Source: Porifericola rhodea
GTDB lineage: Bacteria; Bacteroidota; Bacteroidia; Cytophagales; Cyclobacteriaceae
DNA length: 64,000 bases
Reading direction: 5' to 3'
Assembly: GCF_030506305.1 (NCBI RefSeq)
Contig: NZ_CP119421.1
Coordinates: 1 to 64,000 of the forward strand
Shown here in pieces: positions 18,579 through 26,624 of this stretch. Numbering within the stretch: position 1 is the first letter of the stretch; each line of letters begins with the position of its first letter. The position numbers and the translations under genes are program-made. Below the pieces are notes generated by a model that worked only from the letters and a program-made list of their open reading frames with translations, was not told the DNA's origin and made no database searches.

Positions 18579-18615
18579 AACTCAACCAGCCTTATTCTCC
18601 TCCGCTGGTTGAGTT
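18579..18615 (+). terminator. Terminator shared with the end of mlaD
   Basis: A perfect 12-base stem (AACTCAACCAGC with GCTGGTTGAGTT) has a 13-base loop and is followed by T-rich sequence in the plus direction. Its right arm and loop encode the last residues and stop codon of the convergent mlaD gene. Confidence 0.75.
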
Positions 18616-19590
18616 CTTTTCCTCTTCTTTTTTCTTTTTCTTATCTTTCCCTCCAAACAGATTTAGAATCCAGCTATTGTTAATCTTATCTGTAGTCTTG
18701 TCTATACTCGCGGAAGTCTGCTTTACCTGATTAACAGTTTCACCTATATCTTTGGCCAACGTAGAGTCGGTCAGAATTTTATCTACTGCTCCTTTATCAT
18801 TATTTAGCTTTTCACTAAACTCCAAAGCATTACGTGCTACAGCAGTAGAAATAGTTCCTACTTTAGAAAGAGAGTCAATCAGAATTTCTACTTTTCTAGC
18901 CGTTTCACGATCGGCCATGAGCTTACCCAGTACACCCTCACCATTTCTGGTACGTGATGCAAGAGCATCAACATCCTGCAATATGCTCTGAACATTATTA
19001 CTCGCCATTTCAAAAGAGGTAATGATACTCTCTACCTGTTCGGCATTAACCGTATCAGCAACCAGGTTTCCAAGTACGCCTTTCCCCTGCTCTATTCTTC
19101 CACTAATTTTCGCAAGGTTATCTGCTATTTCCATGGCGCTCTCACTCGTCTTATTGAGGTTTGCCATAATATCTTCTATGCTAGCCGGAGAAGTAGTATT
19201 GAGCTGATCTCCATCACTAACGCTGCTTTCTCCCTGCGAGCCCGAACTAATTGTAACAATCTTATTACCCATCAGCCCAGCCGTAGATATAGCGGCTACA
19301 GCATCTTTCTTTACAAAACGGCTAGCTCTTTCTTCAAGAAGAAGAGTTGTTTTAACAGCAGAATCATTCTCCAGAACTACGTTCTCCACAGTACCAATGT
19401 TAATACCTGAAAAACGTACCTGACTACCAATTTGCAGACCTTCTACATTGTTAAAAGTAGCAGTTATACGAATGTTAGAGCCAAATAAATTTTGTCGGGC
19501 ACCAATAAAAAATATGGCAGCCACAAATATGAGTAACCCAAGGATTACGAATATTCCTAATTTTATATTTTTTCTTTTGCTATCATCCAT
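18592..19590 (-). CDS. mlaD: MlaD/MCE-family substrate-binding protein
   Basis: The 332-residue protein has an N-terminal membrane anchor (LGIFVILGLLIFVAAIFFIGA, residues 12-32) followed by one MCE domain (about 38-115; FNNVEGLQIGSQVRFSGINIGTVENV). A long alpha-helical region follows, with the repeated motif GKGVLGNLVAD / GEGVLGKLMAD. It ends in a lysine-rich tail. MCE proteins form periplasmic hexameric rings that pass phospholipid between membranes. It is the last gene of the mlaE-mlaF-mlaD unit, 16 bases after mlaF. The long helical extension resembles needle-forming MCE proteins more than the short E. coli MlaD. Confidence 0.88.
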   Translation of the reverse strand: MDDSKRKNIKLGIFVILGLLIFVAAIFFIGARQNLFGSNIRITATFNNVEGLQIGSQVRFSGINIGTVENVVLENDSAVKTTLLLEERASRFVKKDAVAAISTAGLMGNKIVTISSGSQGESSVSDGDQLNTTSPASIEDIMANLNKTSESAMEIADNLAKISGRIEQGKGVLGNLVADTVNAEQVESIITSFEMASNNVQSILQDVDALASRTRNGEGVLGKLMADRETARKVEILIDSLSKVGTISTAVARNALEFSEKLNNDKGAVDKILTDSTLAKDIGETVNQVKQTSASIDKTTDKINNSWILNLFGGKDKKKKKEEEKNSTSGGE

Positions 19591-19606
19591 AGCTTAATGT
19601 GTTAAA

Positions 19607-20389
19607 TCATTCAAAAAATGCACGAACCCACTCATCATCGGAATTGGCTAGTTCGTCAAAGCTTCCTTGTATATCCAGGGTTCCATCTCGGAGAATATGG
19701 ATTCTGTCGGCTGTAAGCTGAGCACTACTGATATCGTGCGTTACAATGATAGAAGTGATATTGTACCGATCTCTCATTTCCATCAGCAGCTTACTGATTT
19801 CTTTAGAAGTAACCGGGTCCAAACCTGTAGTAGGTTCATCGTAGAGCATAATTTTAGGACGAAGTATCAGTGTCCTTGCCAGGGCTATTCTTTTCTGCAT
19901 TCCTCCTGAAAGTTCAGCCGGCATTTTATCAATAGCATCTAATAATCCTACGCTTTTAAGACCTTCTTCTACCAGCTCTTCTATTTCATCTTCAGGTTTG
20001 CGCTCTACTTGTCGCTCTAGCGGAAAACGCATGTTATCTCGCACGGTCATAGAGTCGTACAAGGCTCCACCCTGAAAAAGATAGCCTACTTTTCTTCTCA
20101 ATTCTCTGAGGTCCTCCCCTTCCATATCTTTCAGGTCCTGCCCCAGCACATTCAGTTCGCCTCCATCAGGCTTATGCAAGCCTACCATACTTTTGATGAG
20201 TACTGATTTGCCGGTACCAGATTTACCCAGCACTACCATGTTTTCTCCTTCTTTTAGGTCAAAACTGACATCGCTGAGTATTTCCGTATCCCCAAATCCT
20301 TTCCTGAAGTGGCGAGCTTTTACCAATACTTTGTCTTGATCTTTCTCAGCCTGCTCTCTGGTCCATAAGTGTACATTCTCTCGCTCCAT
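19607..20389 (-). CDS. mlaF: MlaF-type ABC transporter ATPase
   Basis: This 260-residue ATPase has Walker A GKSGTGKS at residues 55-62, the signature LSGGMQKR at 160-167 and Walker B MLYDEP at 181-186. The LSGGMQKR signature and YLFQGGALYDSMTVRDN are typical of the lipid-transport (Mla/Mkl) ATPases rather than nutrient importers. It energises the MlaE permease. The mlaE stop lies one base upstream of the mlaF start, so the two are translated together. Confidence 0.93.
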   Translation of the reverse strand: MERENVHLWTREQAEKDQDKVLVKARHFRKGFGDTEILSDVSFDLKEGENMVVLGKSGTGKSVLIKSMVGLHKPDGGELNVLGQDLKDMEGEDLRELRRKVGYLFQGGALYDSMTVRDNMRFPLERQVERKPEDEIEELVEEGLKSVGLLDAIDKMPAELSGGMQKRIALARTLILRPKIMLYDEPTTGLDPVTSKEISKLLMEMRDRYNITSIIVTHDISSAQLTADRIHILRDGTLDIQGSFDELANSDDEWVRAFFE

Positions 20390-20390
20390 A

Positions 20391-21218
20391 TCAATTAAAA
20401 AATTGTGTCACCTGCACAGCAATGAGGTCAATAATAAATACCATCAGCGAAGCTACTACAACCGCAGAATTTGCAGACATGCCTACCCCCACAGTACCTT
20501 TACTGGTAGTATACCCTTTATAACAACCTACCAGAGCGATTGCGAAGCCAAAAAAGAATGACTTTATAGTAGCAGGTACGATATCTATAAAATTGATAGC
20601 CGCAATGCTTTCTATAAAAAATAAAGGAAGAGAAATATTACCTTCAATATTAGCTCCCAGATAGGAACCCACCATACCTACAAAATCAGCGTAGAATACG
20701 AGCACGGGTAGTGCAACAGTCATGGCTAGTATGCGAGTAACTACAATATATTTGAAAGGGTTAGTACCCGATACTGCCATTGCATCTATTTGCTCGGTAA
20801 CCTTCATAGAGCCTAGCTCTGCTCCTATACCCGAACCTACCTTTCCGGCACAAATCATAGCCGTAATTACCGGACCAATCTCTCTGATTATGGCCACCGA
20901 AACCATAGAAGGGATATAAGATTCTGCGCCAAACTCTACCAGCGTAGGCCGCGTCTGCAAGGTAAATACCATACCCATAATAAAGCTGGAAATGCCCACC
21001 AACAGTAGCGAACCATAACCCAGACGGTATGCCTGGTTTAATACTTCTTTAAATTCGTAGGGCCTTTGAAATAACTCTTTAAAAAAATTAACGGCAAACT
21101 GAAAAAGTCCTGAGGCAGTCTCTAGTCCATCCTGTACCCCCTCTGGCAAATAATCTATTTTATTTTTTTTCTTCTCTTTGTCGGTAGCCGTAGAAGTTTC
21201 TTCTTTTACACGACTCAT
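20391..21218 (-). CDS. mlaE: MlaE-type ABC permease
   Basis: The protein has 275 residues from the ATG at 21218. A 33-base upstream extension would begin with TTG and is less likely. After a charged N-terminus with EKKKNKIDYLPEG, five or six membrane helices follow. The family block GAESYIPSMVSVAIIREIGPVITAMICAGKVGSGIGAELG, at about the middle of the protein, is the conserved MlaE core. With MlaF and MlaD it forms an inner-membrane lipid transporter that maintains outer-membrane asymmetry or moves lipid outward. The direction is not decided by sequence. MlaB and MlaC are absent locally, as is common in Bacteroidota. Confidence 0.92.
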   Translation of the reverse strand: MSRVKEETSTATDKEKKKNKIDYLPEGVQDGLETASGLFQFAVNFFKELFQRPYEFKEVLNQAYRLGYGSLLLVGISSFIMGMVFTLQTRPTLVEFGAESYIPSMVSVAIIREIGPVITAMICAGKVGSGIGAELGSMKVTEQIDAMAVSGTNPFKYIVVTRILAMTVALPVLVFYADFVGMVGSYLGANIEGNISLPLFFIESIAAINFIDIVPATIKSFFFGFAIALVGCYKGYTTSKGTVGVGMSANSAVVVASLMVFIIDLIAVQVTQFFN

Positions 21219-21237
21219 GCATATAGGTTTAAAAAAT

Positions 21238-21267
21238 AAGACAGGATACAAATCGTTTTCCTGTCTT
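21238..21267 (-). terminator. Terminator after mgtE
   Basis: On the minus strand a 9-base perfect stem (AAGACAGGA with TCCTGTCTT), with a 12-base loop, is followed by ATTTTTT. It separates mgtE from the mla unit. Confidence 0.7.
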
Positions 21268-21309
21268 TATATAATCATTATGAGAAGAAATGGTTTAAAT
21301 CTTTAGGTG

Positions 21310-22674
21310 CTAAGTAAGAAATGGGAGCATTAGAGAAGCCAGGCTCAGCACCAGAAAAAAGCCAAACATATCGGTGACTGTAGTAAGTATAGGGCTGGAA
21401 GCCAGTGCCGGATCCATACCTACTCTTTTAAGAAATAGCGGAATAGAGCCTCCTAAACCTACAGCTACTAAAGTGTTGATTGTTAAGGCGCTCCCTACTA
21501 CCAGCCCCAGGTAAGGGTTTCCCTTCCACACCCAGGCAGCCAATCCTATCAGCACCCCCAAAATGAGCCCGTTAATAATACCTACCGATAATTCTTGCCA
21601 AACTACTCTCAGCACTTCGTGTGGCTTAAGAATATTAAGCGATAGCTCACGCATACTTACAGCTACCGCCTGATTTCCTGAGCAACCGCTCATATCGGAG
21701 ATAATGGGTAAGAAAACTGCCAGAGCAATTACTGAACTTAGAGTATCCTGATAAATGGCAATAACACTGGCAGCTATGATATTAAGTACAATATTTACAC
21801 TTAACCACGAAAGTCTGCGGCGCGAACGAAGCAAAAGCGGCATACTACGTAGTTCTTCACCACCGATAATACCACGGGTACGCATTAGTTCGGCATCACT
21901 ACGCTCTGCGGCGGCTTCCATTACATCTTTTCTAAGTACCACTCCTACCAGTTTGTGCTCCTGGTCTACTACCGGCGCACCAACAAAATCATGTTCTTCA
22001 AAAAACTCCAGTAGCTGATCCAGTTTTTGATCCACACTTACAGAGAGTATAGTTTTAAGCATGATCTTTCGTATGGGAGTGGTAGCCGGAGATAGCAGTA
22101 AATCTCTAAGTCGCAATACGCCTATAAGCCTGCCCTTCACTGATTTGACATAGACATACTGCACATTATAATCTGAGTACTCTTCGGCATGCTGGTTCAT
22201 ATTTTCTACCACATTGCCTACTGTATCTGACTCCGGAAAAACCAGAAACTCAGTAATCATGAGTCCACCGGCGGTATCATCTGCATAACGCGCCAACCTT
22301 CTTACCTCTTCAGCCTCTTTGGGGTTCATTTCGGCCAGTATTGCCTCAGCATCTTCCTCTTCCAGGCTGTTGATCAGGTCAGCCTGATCGTTGCTCCACA
22401 TCTCCTGTATAATAGTAGCTGCTTTATCTGCGGGTAGTTGTTCCAGCAAGCCAGTTGCCTGTGCATCTGGTATTTCGTTAAATAGGTAGGCAGAGTAGTC
22501 TGGCGAAAGAAAGTTAAGCAAGCGGAGTTGATCATCTTTGTCCAGGTGAGCCATAGCATGTACCAACTCACTCGCGCTTATGTTCTCTATATGTGCTTCC
22601 AGGCGTTGCTTATCGCCTAGTTCTATAATTTTCTTTAATTGCTCCCACTGAGATGGTGTAGATGTCTGCTCCAT
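21310..22674 (-). CDS. mgtE: Magnesium transporter MgtE
   Basis: The 454-residue Mg2+ channel/transporter has all family parts. There is an N-terminal superhelical domain (to about residue 125, with IPDAQATGLLEQLPADKAATIIQEM), two CBS domains (about 130-255, GGLMITEFLVFPESDTVGNVVE and FEEHDFVGAPVVDQEHKLVGVV), and five membrane helices with CSGNQAVAVSMREL and DPALASSPILTTVTDMFGF. Mg2+ bound to the cytoplasmic domains normally closes the pore. The promoter is framed by a 10-base inverted repeat, suggesting repressor control. A small membrane-protein gene lies directly upstream on the same strand. Confidence 0.95.
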   Translation of the reverse strand: MEQTSTPSQWEQLKKIIELGDKQRLEAHIENISASELVHAMAHLDKDDQLRLLNFLSPDYSAYLFNEIPDAQATGLLEQLPADKAATIIQEMWSNDQADLINSLEEEDAEAILAEMNPKEAEEVRRLARYADDTAGGLMITEFLVFPESDTVGNVVENMNQHAEEYSDYNVQYVYVKSVKGRLIGVLRLRDLLLSPATTPIRKIMLKTILSVSVDQKLDQLLEFFEEHDFVGAPVVDQEHKLVGVVLRKDVMEAAAERSDAELMRTRGIIGGEELRSMPLLLRSRRRLSWLSVNIVLNIIAASVIAIYQDTLSSVIALAVFLPIISDMSGCSGNQAVAVSMRELSLNILKPHEVLRVVWQELSVGIINGLILGVLIGLAAWVWKGNPYLGLVVGSALTINTLVAVGLGGSIPLFLKRVGMDPALASSPILTTVTDMFGFFLVLSLASLMLPFLT

Positions 22675-22681
22675 AACGAAT

Positions 22682-22726
22682 TAAGGCTTGGCTGCAAATG
22701 AAACGATGCAAATATACCAAGCCTTA
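22682..22726 (-). promoter_or_regulatory. Inverted repeat around the mgtE transcription start (candidate operator)
   Basis: TAAGGCTTGG (22682-22691 on the plus strand) and its exact complement CCAAGCCTTA (22717-22726) form a perfect 10-base inverted repeat with a 25-base centre. One arm directly abuts the -7 promoter element and the other lies in the leader, eight bases before the ATG. This position fits a repressor site or DNA loop. An RNA hairpin is less likely, because one arm precedes the predicted start of transcription. Confidence 0.6.
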
Positions 22727-22738
22727 GTGCAATACAAA
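22709..22738 (-). promoter_or_regulatory. Bacteroidota-type promoter of mgtE
   Basis: On the minus strand TTTG (22735-22738), 18 bases, then TATATTTG (22709-22716). This is an exact match to the phylum consensus and implies a leader of about 28 bases. Confidence 0.75.
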
Positions 22739-22752
22739 CGAAAGAGGAAAAT

Positions 22753-23067
22753 TTACCTTTCCAGGTGACGAACCATAAATTCCATGGGCATGAGTCCATA
22801 AATTTTACCAATCATAAGAAACATGGCAAAGCCCATGCAGTTTCTGGCAAACTCAAAATTTATACTTACAAAAGTGTAGTTAAAGTACCATTTAAAAATA
22901 CTGAAGATCAGGCTGAAGCCGATAGTACCTACCAGCGCTGCCAATGCATAAAAAGTAAGTGGGTTCTTAGGCTGCCATTTGCCACCCAGACGAATAAAAA
23001 GGTAAACTGCCAGGTATTGGAAGAATAGTACAAATATTGCGAGAATAAAAAAGTCTAAGTCTGCCAC
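22753..23067 (-). CDS. Small membrane protein of unknown function
   Basis: The protein has 104 residues with three hydrophobic segments: about 6-26, 38-60 and 72-92. The motif RLGGKWQPKNPLTFYALAALVG lies in the first loop. I do not recognise the family. The only start that keeps the first helix is GTG at 23067; no in-frame ATG exists before residue 78. The gene lies 78 bases upstream of mgtE in the same direction, but mgtE has its own promoter in the gap. Association with Mg2+ transport is therefore only a neighbourhood hint. Confidence 0.6.
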   Translation of the reverse strand: MADLDFFILAIFVLFFQYLAVYLFIRLGGKWQPKNPLTFYALAALVGTIGFSLIFSIFKWYFNYTFVSINFEFARNCMGFAMFLMIGKIYGLMPMEFMVRHLER

Positions 23068-23186
23068 GGCGCTTGATTGTTTTTTTGAAGAACGTAAAAA
23101 CTAAGATAAAAAATTCGATCTTATCCCAAGATTCATTACTAATAAAGGTAAAAAGAATTAATCTATTTTTTTGAGTACTCACAATA

Positions 23187-23213
23187 TTTGCCCTCATATT
23201 ATTATTAGTTTTG
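23187..23213 (+). promoter_or_regulatory. Probable promoter of the glycosyltransferase-sigma operon
   Basis: TAGTTTTG at 23206-23213 matches TAnnTTTG exactly. TTTG at 23187-23190 lies 15 bases upstream, slightly closer than the usual 17-23. The start of transcription would be near 23220, about 28 bases before the ATG. Confidence 0.5.
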
Positions 23214-23247
23214 AACTTTTGATTTATACCCAACAAGACATTATCAT

Positions 23248-24372
23248 ATGTACCTAGGGCTACTCTGGGCGTTCTGGATGATTTGTATCATGTATCAGGC
23301 TTCTATTTTTTGGTATGGGCGGCGCCTGCTGCAAACCTATGAAGAAGACCAGTCGGCTTATCTTTACAAAAATCAGCAGCTGCCAGATGCTGTGTCTGTT
23401 ATAGTATGTGCCCATAACGAATTACCTAACCTTAAGCGCCTATTACCCTTACTGTACGAACAAAACTATCGACGTTACGAAATCATCATTGTAGATGATC
23501 GCTCTACTGATGGTACTATTGACTTTTTACTGGAAGAAAAAAAGAAGCACTCCCAACTTAAGGTAGTATGGGTAAGGCATCGTCCGGAATATATTAAAGG
23601 GAAAAAATACGCATTAACCCTGGGCATACGTGCCGCCAGCTACGAAAAACTTCTCTTTACCGATGCCGACTGTCTGCCAAACTCCACGGAATGGATTAGA
23701 GGGATGAACGCTGCGCTTAAAGAAAACAAAGATTTTGTACTGGGCTACTCCCCTTACCAACAGCATAAAGGGCTACTAAATCTTTTTATTCGCTACGAAA
23801 CCCTGATGACAGCAGCACTGTATTTTTCAGCTGCTTTGGCCGGAAGAGCCTACATGGGGGTGGGGCGTAACCTGGCCTATCGCAAATCTTTTTTTATGGA
23901 GAAAAAAGGATTTTATAAGCACATTCGCGTTGCCGGAGGCGACGACGACCTTTTTGTGAACGAACATGCCAGCGCTAATAACGTAGCAATTAGTCTGGAT
24001 GATAAGACAAAAGTTTTTTCAGTACCAAAACATAAACTGATAGAATATTATCGGCAGAAAACCCGACATCTAAGTGTAGGTAAATATTATAAGAAAACTG
24101 ATCATAGGTGGCTTGGCCCATTATCCATATCATATATAGTATTCTGGATAGGGCTAATTGGGCTTATTTTAGCAGGAATTGAACCTTACTTAATTTTACT
24201 AGGTTTCTTATTGAAAGGATTTTTGCAGTTTACTTTTCTAAAAACTGCCAGTCGTAAGTTAAATGATTCTATTAATTTAGCTCTGCTACCAATATTAGAT
24301 TTTTTGTACGTTATTTACTATGTAGTTCTAGGGATTAGCGCACTCTCCTCAAAAAATACCAGATGGAAGTAA
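23248..24372 (+). CDS. Membrane-bound family 2 glycosyltransferase
   Basis: The protein has 374 residues. One N-terminal helix is followed by a GT-A domain (about 48-270) with VSVIVCAHNE, the nucleotide-sugar aspartates in VDDRS (82-86) and TDAD (138-141), and the acceptor-site GGDDDLFVNEHA. A QKTRH segment stands where processive relatives have QxxRW. Two or three C-terminal helices anchor it. Such enzymes transfer sugars to lipid carriers or growing polysaccharide on the cytoplasmic face. The product is unknown. The stop codon overlaps the following sigma-factor gene by ten bases, so the two are expressed together. Confidence 0.88.
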   Translation: MYLGLLWAFWMICIMYQASIFWYGRRLLQTYEEDQSAYLYKNQQLPDAVSVIVCAHNELPNLKRLLPLLYEQNYRRYEIIIVDDRSTDGTIDFLLEEKKKHSQLKVVWVRHRPEYIKGKKYALTLGIRAASYEKLLFTDADCLPNSTEWIRGMNAALKENKDFVLGYSPYQQHKGLLNLFIRYETLMTAALYFSAALAGRAYMGVGRNLAYRKSFFMEKKGFYKHIRVAGGDDDLFVNEHASANNVAISLDDKTKVFSVPKHKLIEYYRQKTRHLSVGKYYKKTDHRWLGPLSISYIVFWIGLIGLILAGIEPYLILLGFLLKGFLQFTFLKTASRKLNDSINLALLPILDFLYVIYYVVLGISALSSKNTRWK

Positions 24373-24971
24373 AAAAACAATTTTCTAAAAAGGCCTTAGA
24401 AGATTTCAGACTTATTGACGAAGCAACAGACAACAAAGATCAGCAGGCATATGCGGAACTGATGCGGCGATATAAAAAGCCCGTATACCATATGATTCTG
24501 AAAATGGTCCGTAATGTTGATGATGCCGAAGACTTGACCATAGAAGCATTTGCCAAAGCATTTCGTAGCCTCCACCGTTTTAAGAAAGACTACACTTTTA
24601 GTACCTGGCTGTTTCGTATCGCAACCAATAATACGATAGATTTTATCCGTAAAAAGAAGCTGGAAACGCTCAGCCTGAATACCTCTTTTAAAGATGATAA
24701 TGGCGATGCTGTAAATATTGATGTAGAGGATAATAATCTGGATCCACAGGAAGAAGCCATTAAAAGCCAGAAAAAAGAGTTGGTAAGGGTGTTTGTCACC
24801 AAACTGCCCCCTAAGTATCAGCGTCTGGTTAAGCTTCGTTATTTTCAGGAATACTCGTACGACGAAATAGCCAAAGAGCTGGATGCTCCTTTGGGAACAG
24901 TAAAAGCACAGCTACACCGCGCCAGAGAGCTAATGTACGATCTTGTGAAAAACAAAAAGGAGCATATCTAA
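24363..24971 (+). CDS. ECF-type RNA polymerase sigma factor
   Basis: The 202-residue protein contains sigma region 2 (about 25-95; YKKPVYHMILKMVRNVDDAEDLTIEAFAKAF and TFSTWLFRIATNNTIDFIRKKK). An acidic linker follows, then region 4 (about 140-195; LPPKYQRLVKLRYFQEYSYDEIAKELDAPLGTVKAQLHRARE) containing the DNA-binding helix-turn-helix. No anti-sigma gene is adjacent, so control must come from elsewhere, perhaps through transcription and translational coupling with the upstream glycosyltransferase, whose last ten bases it overlaps. Its targets are not known. Confidence 0.93.
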   Translation: MEVKKQFSKKALEDFRLIDEATDNKDQQAYAELMRRYKKPVYHMILKMVRNVDDAEDLTIEAFAKAFRSLHRFKKDYTFSTWLFRIATNNTIDFIRKKKLETLSLNTSFKDDNGDAVNIDVEDNNLDPQEEAIKSQKKELVRVFVTKLPPKYQRLVKLRYFQEYSYDEIAKELDAPLGTVKAQLHRARELMYDLVKNKKEHI

Positions 24972-25043
24972 ATATCTCCATCAGGCATAGGCAGAAATCG
25001 CTGCTTTTCTTACCTTCATAGCCCACTACTAAACTATGATACT

Positions 25044-26624
25044 ATGAAAAGATGGTTTCTGGGCCTGGGAGCCATGTTTATGTTGTTTGTTCTTAGCCTC
25101 TTTTTTTGGGTGTACACCCATGTAAAAGACAGACACCCCGATTATCAACTAGACCTTATTATTAATAATCCTCAAAAGCCTGCTCAGCTAAAAGTGGGCT
25201 TTTCTGCTTTTCCGATTAACCCCACTATTACTGAAACCTGGACAGATTTAGATGGAGATGCCCGCTACGACGCCAGCAAAGGCGATACATTTGAAGATAG
25301 CAATGGCAATGGAAAATTTGATGCCGTATGGATGGCTGGTTTCCATCAGTCAAGACCTGCCCAGGCTATTCATGATACGCTTTGGGCTAGAACCATGCTT
25401 ATTGATGATGGTAGTACCATTATTTCTTTTACATCCTTAGATGCTATCGGCTTTGGCCATGATGATGTGCTGGATGTAAGAAAGCTTATTGCCAATCAGG
25501 TAGATGTAGACCTCCCCATCGTTAGCAGTACACATACCCACGAGGCCCCTGACCTACAAGGTATATGGGGACCAAATAGGTATAAAAGTGGGGTAGACAC
25601 TGCCTATATGCGTTATGTACAGCACCAGGCTGCACGCTCAATTATTGAGGCTTACCAGCAAAGAGAAGTTGCCCACCTAAGAGTAGCTCAGGATTTAAGC
25701 ACTGCTACCTCTTTAGTAACTGACTCCCGCCAACCTTATGTACTTGACCCGGGCTTACGTATAGTAGAAGCAGTTTCTGCTGACAGTAGCAAGACGCTGG
25801 GCACACTCTTGAGCTGGGGAAATCACCCGGAAACGTTATGGAGTAGGAATCTGGAGATTACCTCAGACTTTCCTCATTATGTGAGACAGGGTATAGAAAA
25901 AGGCATAGTAATTCAAGATAGCTTATACGTACAAGGGCTGGGAGGCATTTGCGTATACATGAGCGGCGCTATTGGGGGGTTGATGACTACCGACCCTGAC
26001 TGGCCTATCAAAGATCCATGGCTAGATACTACCTACCTTGAACCTACTTTTGACAAAGCTAAATCACAAGGGCTTCAGTTAGCGAATATCGCGCTACAAG
26101 CTTTACAAGACTCTTCAGAATGGCTACAGCCTACGCATATCAAACTTAGTGCACATACGTTTGAAATACCTTTGGATAACCCTAACTTCAGGCTGGCTTC
26201 AGTCATAGGCTTGCTGGATCGTGGGTACAGTAGCTGGATGAATATTCGTACAGAAGTGGCAGCCATACAACTGGGCCCGCTGAGCATTATTACGGTTCCG
26301 GGAGAGATTTATCCTGAGATCGTTAACGGCGGTATAGAAAAACCAGAAGGTCAGGATTTTGATATAGAAGCAGTGGAGACGCCTGCCCTACGCTCACTCA
26401 TGCCAGCAGGCTATCAGTTTGTGCTGGGCTTAGCCAACGATCAGATTGGATATATTATTCCAAAAAGTGAATGGGACGAAAATCCACCTTACCTTTATGG
26501 CGCGGAAAGAAGTCCATACGGAGAAACTAATTCGGTAGGGCCTGAAACAGCACCTGTCATTTACCGTGAACTACAGTCCGTAATTAATCACTTATCTCAA
26601 GAAAACATTAGCTATGCACCCTGA
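25044..26624 (+). CDS. Ceramidase-like secreted or membrane-anchored hydrolase
   Basis: The 526-residue protein has an N-terminal hydrophobic segment (about 5-23; signal anchor or signal peptide). It then matches the neutral/alkaline ceramidase N-terminal domain: LKVGFSAFPINP, SSTHTHEAPDLQG (zinc-ligand His region) and LSWGNHPETL. Residues about 70-98 contain two Asp/Asn/Gly-rich loops (DLDGDARYD and DSNGNGKFD) resembling calcium-binding loops. The catalytic-serine motif of known ceramidases (NSGDVSPN type) is replaced by MSGAIGGLMT, and the C-terminal beta domain is short. It may thus act on another amide or ester, or be inactive as a ceramidase. It overlaps rsmG by 11 bases. Confidence 0.75.
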   Translation: MKRWFLGLGAMFMLFVLSLFFWVYTHVKDRHPDYQLDLIINNPQKPAQLKVGFSAFPINPTITETWTDLDGDARYDASKGDTFEDSNGNGKFDAVWMAGFHQSRPAQAIHDTLWARTMLIDDGSTIISFTSLDAIGFGHDDVLDVRKLIANQVDVDLPIVSSTHTHEAPDLQGIWGPNRYKSGVDTAYMRYVQHQAARSIIEAYQQREVAHLRVAQDLSTATSLVTDSRQPYVLDPGLRIVEAVSADSSKTLGTLLSWGNHPETLWSRNLEITSDFPHYVRQGIEKGIVIQDSLYVQGLGGICVYMSGAIGGLMTTDPDWPIKDPWLDTTYLEPTFDKAKSQGLQLANIALQALQDSSEWLQPTHIKLSAHTFEIPLDNPNFRLASVIGLLDRGYSSWMNIRTEVAAIQLGPLSIITVPGEIYPEIVNGGIEKPEGQDFDIEAVETPALRSLMPAGYQFVLGLANDQIGYIIPKSEWDENPPYLYGAERSPYGETNSVGPETAPVIYRELQSVINHLSQENISYAP

